NCBI GenBank assembly: GCA_018292915.2
Contig: JACVVK020000093.1
Coordinates: forward strand, 122,501-186,500
DNA from: Batillaria attramentaria
Lineage: Eukaryota; Mollusca; Gastropoda; Batillariidae
Direction of reading: 5' to 3'
Length of the DNA stretch: 64,000 bases
In this document: positions 20,636 through 28,996 of the stretch, in pieces
Layout of the letters: each line of letters begins with the position of its first letter
Position numbering within the stretch: position 1 is the first letter of the stretch
The notes under the pieces: model-generated
What the model was told of the DNA's origin: nothing
What the model saw: the letters and a program-made list of their open reading frames with translations, nothing else
Database searches by the model: none
Program-made: the position numbers and the translations under genes

Positions 20636-20639
20636 AAAT

Positions 20640-22110
20640 CTTAAAATTAGTAATACGTGTGTGTTACTTTTTCTAACTGTAGCATTTAGTGTTGCTGATG
20701 ATGATATAATAGTAGAAGTGTTGTCGAATCGATTTTGGATTCTGATTCGCACATTTCTGTTGATTACGCAACCGGAGTCCAGACACATTAATGCCTCCTT
20801 CCACTTAGCCTCCATCTATCAATAATGCATCTACCCACTTACTTGTCCGACAGCTAACCTTTTGGTCGCCAGGCATCAAGACACGCTGACGGTGCTCACG
20901 ACTGAATAATTACGCAGCCCACCCTTACAGCTTCGGCAGCATTAGGCGTCACAGGATAACAGACGACTCCACTCCTGTCCATCAAAAGGGGCGAGCCCCC
21001 AGAATTCAGCCAATCGCGTGGTATAATGAGTATCACTCATCGCATGTTCTGGCAAACTTTCTTGCCAGACACTACAAAGAGGGAAGCACGTCGTGTAGTT
21101 TGATGTGACTGAAACGTGGAGAGAAAGCGGTAAGTCCATTGACGTCATTTGAGGAGAAAGACCATTACGTCAATCTCTGTCATCCTGAAATCACCCCTTT
21201 TTCCATAAAATGACGTCATGGACGTACTGTGTTTTGCCAATACCCGGCGGTTTTCATGACAACAAAAATCACTACAGACTAGCACACTCGCCAAAGAGGG
21301 TACCTCAAATAAACACTGCACATTGCCCCACGGTCAATTTGTATCCTTACGCCTGTTACACTTCAGTACCATGCGGAACCTTGTCAAAGCGTCTCTGAAC
21401 TGTTTGACGGTAAGTATATCTACATATGGTTCACGTTCCAGAAATGACTTAAAGGTCTGTACAGCACACTATCTTAGCTATGTAGCAGCGGGCACGAAAT
21501 GTACAGTATAATTACAAACATCTAGATACCCCCAAGCTTATTTACTCAACGTTGCGTCGACATCAAATCAAGATTGCAGTGAGTTCCTCCTGGATCCATT
21601 GTGATGTCCTCGTCCTGCTGCCCTCTCCCCAAGAGTCCCGCGTCTTCCATCTGGCGTCGGCTGATTGGCCAATAAAGTCAAGGCCGAAATGAGGCTAGCA
21701 CGTGCACCTCTCGCGCTGTCCACGCCACGTTACTACCGAAAACGAGGCCACCCAATGGTTGACACGTGTCCGCTGTGTCCTAGATGGAGCGAGTGAGTGC
21801 AAGACGCTGGCAAACCAAACACGCTCCACCACACAATGTTATATGAAACGAGACTTTAATGAAAAGAAATGAGGCCTGGCGTAATGTTCCTAGTGTTTCG
21901 ATGTTTGCTTCGAAAAACAAAGACACGGAGGGAATATGAAGCTCAGTAGGGGGTGGGGGGAGGGGGGGGGGTGATGAGACTTCATCATTATTTCCACGAA
22001 GTTTATAAAGTTATACAGACTTGGATTTTTGCCGTTTAATTTCGGGGAAACACTATGGCAGTGTATGGAACTGGGACAAAAAATGACGTGCAACACCTGA
22101 CAGTGTGAAA
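20640..22110. other. Unique sequence; CRE-like palindromes
   Basis: No gene recognised. TGACGTCA occurs at 21140-21147 and 21211-21218, with ATTACGTCAA between them. A G-rich patch lies at 21950-21973. Confidence 0.4.
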
Positions 22111-22129
22111 CTTTGGAAAGAAATCGGGT

Positions 22130-22455
22130 TTCGTCGTTGTTGGTGGTGGTGGTGGTGATGGGTTTTTGTTGTTGTTTTTCCGGGGGGGGGGGGGGGTTGT
22201 TGTTGTTTGTTTGTTGTTTGTTATTGTTTGGGTTTTTGTTTTGTTTTGGGGGTGCTTTTGTTTGTTTGTTTGTTTTTCTTTTCCTTTGTTTGCTTGTTTG
22301 TTTGTTGTTTGTTTTTTGTTTGTTTTTTTGGGGGGTGCTTTTGTTTGTTTTGTTTTGTTTTTGTTTTCCTTTGTTTGCTTGGTTGTTTGTCGGTTTTGTT
22401 TTTGTTGTTTTGTTTTGTTTTTTCTTTTGTTGTTGTTGTTGTTGTTGCTTTCGGG
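22130..22455. repeat. G/T-only low-complexity tract
   Basis: Over 300 bp of (TTTG)n, (TTG)n and G runs on the plus strand with almost no A or C. Frames through it are artefacts. Confidence 0.9.
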
Positions 22456-22499
22456 GTGGTGGTCATGGAACAGTTTGTGTGTAATTACTTTCAGAGAAA

Positions 22500-23804
22500 A
22501 CTGAAAAAAATGACCACGTTACATGTTTGGATGGAGTTTTAAAGTCCATAATCTGTGCAGGCTTTTCCCAGTGCCCCTGTCTTTGAAATCACATTCAAAC
22601 AGAAGACATTAAAACAACAACAACAACAACAACAACAAATCGCCCATTGCCTCTGCTTCTCTCTAGTGACATCTGCTGTATTTCTGTTCAGCAGCTGAGA
22701 ATGGGATCAAGAAACCGCGACGCAAACACGATGCAATCTGCGCATGGTTCACCGTCATACTGATTTCATAAAACAATTATACCTCCGAGGTCGAGTGGGT
22801 AAGATCATCCGGCTAACGTTTCTGAAGTGCGCATGCGCGGCCGCGAGACCCACAAAACCGACGCCTTATTATTTTTCCCCCCGTTCATCCATTCCCTCCT
22901 AGTCATCTCTTCTGTCGGTGGTAATTATCTATTTAATTGGCTTGCAACTTTAATCATCCGAGCAAGAGTAATCTGATGGCAGGGGAGCAAATCTCATAGC
23001 CTCCAGGACCCTGACAAGTGTTCTCTCAAGCGTGACGACAAGTCACGTGTCGTCACGTCTGGCGTGGGGTCACATGATCGGCACATGGCGGCAGGCACCC
23101 TAAGATGGCCACCTGTTCGGTCTTGGAGCTGAATTCACGCCCCCACGTCGGCGTGCTGTCGTGTGATTGTTGTCCCGTCACGCACTAGTAAGTTTGGGAA
23201 GATAGAAGATTACCTTCTATTCCCTGCTACACAAAGATTGTGAACAGCGTAGTGTCCCATCCGTCACGCACCGCTGGGTTTCAGGAAGATTATGTTCTCT
23301 GAGTTGATGTAAAGATTATAAGAAACAGAGTAACAGAGCACCCTGTCCTTTGTTGGGCGTTTTGAGAACGTGTTTGTCCCATCTGCCGTGTTACCTGTGG
23401 GAGGTACCATCCAGATCTGATCCTTCCACTAGGACCAATAAGAAAAATCAGGTACTCGAGTGGCTAAACAAATATGATTTACTGTACAAACACTTGAAGT
23501 TTTCGAAGCACGGAAAACCACGACATTGCATTGGTTCAGTGTTTTGGTTCCAATATTAGAAACTAAATCCTTTAGAATAGTTCGGTATGCTGAGTGTTTG
23601 TTGAAGAGATAGGAGTGGTGAGGTGAAAATTAGGAGTTTTTTTATGCAAGGGACCCAAAATGCCCTCAAGTACAACTTGGCTTTCAGGAAATCCAGGCTT
23701 TGCATGATGAAAACAAAAACTAACCAGAATAAAAAGGACTGGTGAAAGCTCTTTAACCGTATATTCGAGAATAATTTTTTCGTCCTCCAAGTGTGTTTTG
23801 GTTT
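22500..23804. other. Unique sequence; (ACA)n run and a tRNA-like remnant
   Basis: (CAA)n at 22615-22640. At 22785-22860, GTCGAGTGGGTAAGATCATC and a decayed CGCGAGACCCA resemble the A and B boxes of a tRNA-derived SINE head. It also holds GCGCATGCGC, the palindrome bound by NRF1-type factors. No gene recognised. Confidence 0.35.
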
Positions 23805-23965
23805 AAACAGGTTTACTGCAGTACAATTCGTACAAGTAAACAGTTAGTGAGCATAAACAAGCACCGCTTATGGTGATGCTCAAGGGGGGAACAAGTATAT
23901 ATTGACAGTAGTGCAATGGCAGGCTAAACTGGTCAGTAATTATGATAAATTAAAACTACATAAGA
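23805..23965 (-). mobile_element. Family G LINE 3'-end, minus-strand copy
   Basis: Begins GTTTAAACAGGTTTACTGCA and runs to the AATTATGATAAATTAAAAC block, the inverse of 16870-17032. It is followed by (GA)n and a G run at 23965-23990. Confidence 0.75.
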
Positions 23966-24455
23966 GAGAGGGGGCGGGGGGGGGGGGGGGCTCTATGTGT
24001 ACTCACAACAACGAAAACAAACAAACAAACACAAAAAAAACCTCCGCTGGGCAGCGCTAGATTCTACTAAGGAAGTAACATGTAACTATACACTAAAAAG
24101 TCTGCTCTGAACCTGCTGGATTTCTAAAAACTAAACTGTCACAAGCAGCTGCTTTATGCTCAGAATGCATGTGCATTGTGCAGCTTTGTAGACCTGTTTA
24201 AAAGAAAACGAAACTCAGAGTTTTGAAAATGGACTGTAAACCATCGGAGAAGAATAGACAGTGAGTGTTTTCGAGACGAACGACACCTCTGCTTCAACTA
24301 GAACGGGGCCAACCAAATGTTGCCGTAGTTCCATGTTCCCGGCGCTCTATGTTCCTCTTGTGTCGTTAGTTACCGGCTTACCGTTAGGGTTTACGGTTAG
24401 GGTTAAGGTTGATGTAGGCACTAGATTGACGGAAAAATAGACCAAAGGGACAAAT

Positions 24456-24893
24456 TATATCAACGGGAACATGCACCTGCAGGAACATAGACCTACGGGA
24501 ACATACACCTGCCGGAACATAGACCTACACGAACATAGACCAACGGGAACATAGACCTACGGGAACATAAACCTGCGGGAACACAGACCTGAACGTAGGC
24601 CTACTGGAACATGGACCCACGGAAACATACACCCACGGAACATAGACTTGCGGGAACACAGATCAACGGGAACATAGACATGCGGAAACATACACTTACG
24701 GGAACATACACCCACGGGAACATACACCCACAGGAACATAAACCTGCGGAAACATAGACTTGCGGGAACATAAACCAACGGGAACATAAATGCACGGAAT
24801 ATAGATCAACGGGAACATAGACCTGCGGAAACATAGACCAACGAGAATATTCACCAACGGGAACATACACCCACGGGAACATAGACATGCTCC
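24456..24893. repeat. 16 bp minisatellite, about 28 copies
   Basis: Unit GGAACATAGACCTACG with frequent changes at a few positions and occasional 15 or 17 bp units. All minus-strand frames stay open and read as repeats of MFPWVYVPVG type. Low-complexity translation and mixed unit lengths argue against a protein. Confidence 0.92.
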
Positions 24894-25047
24894 CGCAAGA
24901 ACTGATTGCAGACAGTAAAGCGTCTGGATAGCACTGGCGTTAGCGAACAGCTGGAGTCCGTCATTTGGTAGAGGAGACCCTTAGTATTAGCTACTACTAT
25001 TAGTGTGACGTCTCCTCCATGTTCACTATTTTGTTTACTCAAACTTT

Positions 25048-25536
25048 TAATTCCTCAAGTTTTTTGTTTTTTTTTCTGCCACAACTCTTTGCCAGCTCCA
25101 GTGGTGTTCCTCCCAGGGACAATTTTTATTATGCATGATGATGGAGATGAGGATGATAGTAAGATGATGCTATGGAGGTCCATGTGGTTTGGGACTGTGG
25201 GACAGGGCCGCATTCCACGCTTCCTGTCATAAATATCCCGGCATTAACTAGGCCCGGGAACTACGGCACCTGCGGTGCCGGCCGTGTAATCATCCACATC
25301 ATAAGACGTGTCATACAAAGGGAAGCACCCCCAAAGTCGCACCCGTGAAGTGGGTGAAGCTCGGCTGTGTGGCAACAGCCTCCCCATTGGGGCCATAGCA
25401 CACCCGCTCTGGGTAGGAGCCGACCTAGGTAGGAAAAATCCCGCTTGCCTCGGCTGGGATTCGAACCCGGGTCTCCCGGTCCATGATCCGAAGTGCTAAC
25501 CACTACACTACGGGGGCCGGTAATTCCTCAAGTTTT
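25048..25536 (-). mobile_element. SINE-D copy 1, full length, with target-site duplication
   Basis: Body 25064-25520, with a perfect 16 bp direct repeat TAATTCCTCAAGTTTT at 25048-25063 and 25521-25536. Minus-strand head: GTAGTGTAGTGGTTAGCAC (A box) and GGGTTCGAATCCC (B box). The body includes GATGATTACACGGCCGGCAC and TGACAGGAAGCGTGGAATGC; the 3' end is A-rich. A short open frame across it also appears in the other copies, because it is repeat sequence. Confidence 0.93.
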
Positions 25537-25580
25537 ACTCGTTGCGTTCTTTTGGTTAACTACTGCGTGGTGGCGAATGT

Positions 25581-25655
25581 CCAACTTCACCACATATGTG
25601 GTGGAAAAGGACGTTAAACCCCCAAGCCCCCACCCACCCAACCCCAAGTTCACCA
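25581..25655 (+). mobile_element. SINE-A copy 7, last 51 bp only, with target-site duplication
   Basis: CATATGTGGTGGAAAAGGAC then GTTAAAC and the C-rich tail (25593-25643), flanked by CCAACTTCACCA (25581-25592) and CCAAGTTCACCA (25644-25655). An extreme 5' truncation. Confidence 0.85.
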
Positions 25656-25699
25656 ATTTCTTTTAAAGTTAAAATTATATACTAAGAACGTAAGTGCCA

Positions 25700-26862
25700 T
25701 GGATTTGATAAGGACTTAAGTCCTTTCACTATTTGACGGTAGAGAACTCGTAAGAAGTTCGGAGCCCTATTCAGGTGCCATCCTATTCTTGCTTCCGCGG
25801 AATCTACATCCACATACACCCACCCCACCACCCCACAACTCCACCCCCCGGTCATAACACATCCACGCACGCGCAAACAGAACTCCAAAAGCTCGCCCCA
25901 TGAGCTCAAGCAACACCCTCCCCGTCCCTCCCTCTCCACCCACCACGATCATCAGGGGTAAGTCTCTGACTGCCCCTCCTAACAATTAGCGTGCTTCAAG
26001 GTGATCGCTAATGACAGGGCACGTGCTTGTAGCCGTCTTCGGCAATTCTTGAGTAACTGTCGCACTCCTCCCCCTCCTGCTCCTCGCTAAACTCTCGTTT
26101 TGGTGCTACGCAGCGGGCTACCTGCTAATTTGCCCCACCCCCTCGGGGCCTCGGGGCCCCGCCCCTGCGCAGGGGGGCGCTGCGTTCAGCGGAGTGCGCG
26201 CGCCCCGCGATGAGCTTCTGTTGACTACGCTACTTGACATCTGACCCTATTGTTAAGGCTGCAGGAGAGACTTTCCGCGCTCCGCTTGGCACTAAGAAAC
26301 CCGTGAAAGATGCGGCCTTCGGTGTCACGGGGGTGGGTAGCCAAGATGGCGGGAGTGTGTCTGGTTTGTCTTTTTGATACAAACGGTTTGTTAAGGCTTT
26401 TAAGACTTGCTTGAAATATGCTTGAAATTGAAGTTTCTATGTTTGTGGTGAGTTCTGAGGGGGAGCGGGGGTGGGGGGAGGGGGAGGGGGGACACCCCTT
26501 ACAAAACTCTAAGGCTGTTCGCCAAATGAATAGATGTTGCGTTTGGCCATTGCGGCCATTTTCGTGATAGCCGCTTTTAATAGTAGATAAATATGACTTT
26601 CTTTAGCCTAACACTTCATACACGTCGATCGACCAAGTCGCTAAGAATAGCAACCAATCAGCGCTGTCTCACTGGTCATCAGTCCGCACTCAAAATACTG
26701 TCGTCTGCTCAGTACGCGGTACGCTTCTGCGTACGTAGAAGAACATATACGCCAACACGAGTCGTCACAATGGTTTCAGAGGCTATATTGTGTCTCAAAT
26801 GACTGATTCTGATGAACGGATTAAGCGCATTCTATGGAAGGTTTTCCACCGCGTTGTTGTGT
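25700..26862. other. Unique sequence with a GC-rich patch
   Basis: 26130-26220 is strongly GC-rich and CpG-containing (CGGGGCCTCGGGGCCCCGCC). It could be a small CpG island or a repeat; no transcript is evident. Also a G-rich patch at 26458-26490. Confidence 0.35.
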
Positions 26863-27066
26863 GCCTGACAAACGGGGAGCCGGAGTGGCCGAATGGTAGA
26901 GCGTTGGACTCTCAATGCTCGGGTCGTGAGTTCGAATCCCGCCGGCTGTGGTCAAATATTTTGTGCTGGCCTTTTTTCTCGTTGCACCGTCTTTGATATC
27001 ACCCTTATGTGGTGGAAAAGGACGTTAAACTCCGAAACACCCCATCCCCCACCCGCCTGACAAACG
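26863..27066 (+). mobile_element. SINE-A copy 8, full-length reference copy
   Basis: Body 26875-27054, 180 bp, with a perfect 12 bp repeat GCCTGACAAACG at 26863-26874 and 27055-27066. The tRNA-like head is 26876-26947: A-box-like TGGCCGAATGG at 26886-26896 and B-box-like GAGTTCGAATCC at 26928-26939. The body then has GTGCTGGCC, CTTTGATATCACCC, GTGGTGGAAAAGGACGTTAA and a C-rich tail. This is a Pol III-type non-autonomous retroposon, mobilised in trans by a LINE. Confidence 0.95.
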
Positions 27067-27319
27067 TAGTGACACTTTGAGGAACCCGTGAAAGATGCGT
27101 CACATGTTTTGCATAAGAGCATGCACTCCTCTATACGTTACAGTAACGTTGTCAGGCGTTTGCTGGTTGATAAACGGTTTTTTTTTTTTTCACACAGACC
27201 GATCGAAAGCCGAGAAGCGTTTCCCGTGTTACTTGCATTTGAAAATGGAAACACTGCGTGCCACTGTTCACTGGATTTCGTTTTGTCTGTGTGAAAGAAG
27301 GGGGCCGTGTATGAAAACG
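27067..27319. repeat. Upstream extension of family I or unique sequence
   Basis: AACCCGTGAAAGATGCG here recurs at 26288-26305, so part may be repeat-derived. No gene recognised. Confidence 0.3.
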
Positions 27320-27655
27320 ACTTAAAACGGTCTAAGTCCATCTTTGCTAAGCCAGGTTATGTTCTGGAACAGTTTCGCCCGTGAGTGCTCCTGCACGCTG
27401 GAAATACTGTATCTTGTTGATTAGTGCAGGTTTTCATGCGACACAATGTTGTTTACACTTTGCGCGAGCGGTCGAACATTCAGATTCTACGATTGTTGTT
27501 ACACTACTGACTGGAGCACTCAGTGTGGTCGCTGTGTCATCGAGTACGCTTCTGTTGGCTTAGTGCCACTGTACAGGTGACTAAGCGGTGTGAGGACAAA
27601 TACCACGAAAACAGTTCAGAACGATCTGTAAGCATAAAAAAATGGTAGCATTGTC
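27320..27655 (+). repeat. Dispersed repeat family I
   Basis: Matches 63005-63345 in inverted orientation along ~330 bp, sharing CTTTGCTAAGCCA, ACAATGTTGTTTACACT, GCGCGAGCGGT and CTCAGTGTGGTCGC. It carries no intact frame. It could be a LINE untranslated region or a DNA transposon fragment. Confidence 0.7.
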
Positions 27656-27663
27656 CCCTTTAA

Positions 27664-28031
<368 letters not shown>

Positions 28032-28135
28032 ATCGTCAAAACTTGTGAATCGTAGTAGCACTGGAAACACTTTCGCCATCTTGTTTTACCCTCGTGTACT
28101 AAGGCACCTGTGAAAGCTGCAGCCTTGGTGTGCTG

Positions 28136-28162
28136 AGGGGGGGGGGGGGGGGGGGGGGGAGA
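28136..28162. repeat. Poly(G) tract
   Basis: About 24 G. Confidence 0.9.
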
Positions 28163-28299
28163 CACAAGGCAACATGACGCCGCCTTGTGCTGCCCTCGTA
28201 ATTATGCGTTTTTCGCACGCATTTGGAAATTGCAGATACTTTTCTTTCTTTCTTTGTGTTGTTCCCTTTTTTTTTTTCTTTCTTTAATAAACCAAGATG

Positions 28300-28996
28300 C
28301 AGTCTGTACTGTGTAACCTCTCGTTCTCTGAATCTGAAAATCAAAAGTTACAGTGTGACAACGAAATAGTGTGAACTAGTGAATGATATTGAAAAACAAA
28401 CCTCGGACTAAAAATTGAAATTTGTGTACAAGAGAAACACTTTTATTTGGAGCAAACACTCTCTCTCTCGAAATACTTTTGTCTCAATTACAAGTGAACT
28501 TAATTGTGTATGATTCTACATGTACACTCTGCTCTGATGACAGTGATCTGCTCTTGATAATTGAACTACTTTGTACCTGAGGAAGAGGAATTCTTCTGTC
28601 TCGATAACAAGTGTGCTTACAAGTGCATGATTATAAACGTATATCACAATATACGCCGATACCTGTGGTGCATTCATCGTCACTTGATCTTCTTGACATT
28701 CAGTTTTACTTCTACTTGTTCGTTCAACAGTTTCATTGATTTGTTATTTCAAAGTTTAAAGTCTTGAATTGAAGCTGAGTAGTGTCTTTAGAACTACATC
28801 GGTGACTTTTGATCGTTAACGTTATCTTTAGACAACTAAGTTTGGTGTGTACACTCACTGTGTTACTGGCCTTCACACAGCAGCCTAACAAGGCTTACTG
28901 TGGATTAGTAGTTTTTCCTCCAGTCTAACATTTTCTTCAACTCGTTTTCCACTTACATGACCTCTGTTCCTAAGGTCTTGCTAGTATTGTCTGAAA
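28300..28996 (+). promoter_or_regulatory. Presumed 5' untranslated region of the LINE
   Basis: AT-rich sequence directly before the LINE frame, without an ORF1-like frame. A block around TTTTGTCTCAATTACAAGTG (about 28467-28520) is repeated in diverged form at 28585-28640 (CTGTCTCGATAACAAGTGTG). An in-frame TAG at 28982-28984 closes the frame upstream, so ATG 28997 is the first possible start. The 5' boundary of the element is not defined. Confidence 0.4.

Noticed and set aside
24371..24407. Interstitial telomere repeat (GTTAGGG)
   Set aside because: Only two to three imperfect units; not enough for a telomeric array.
25261..25503. Open frame VVSTSDHGPGDPGSNPSRGK-like, similar to one at 49568-49897
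   Set aside because: Similarity comes from two copies of SINE-D, not from a conserved gene.
26876..26947. tRNA gene with A and B boxes
   Set aside because: It is the head of SINE-A: it continues into the SINE body, lacks a clean acceptor stem and cloverleaf, and recurs with target duplications across the window.
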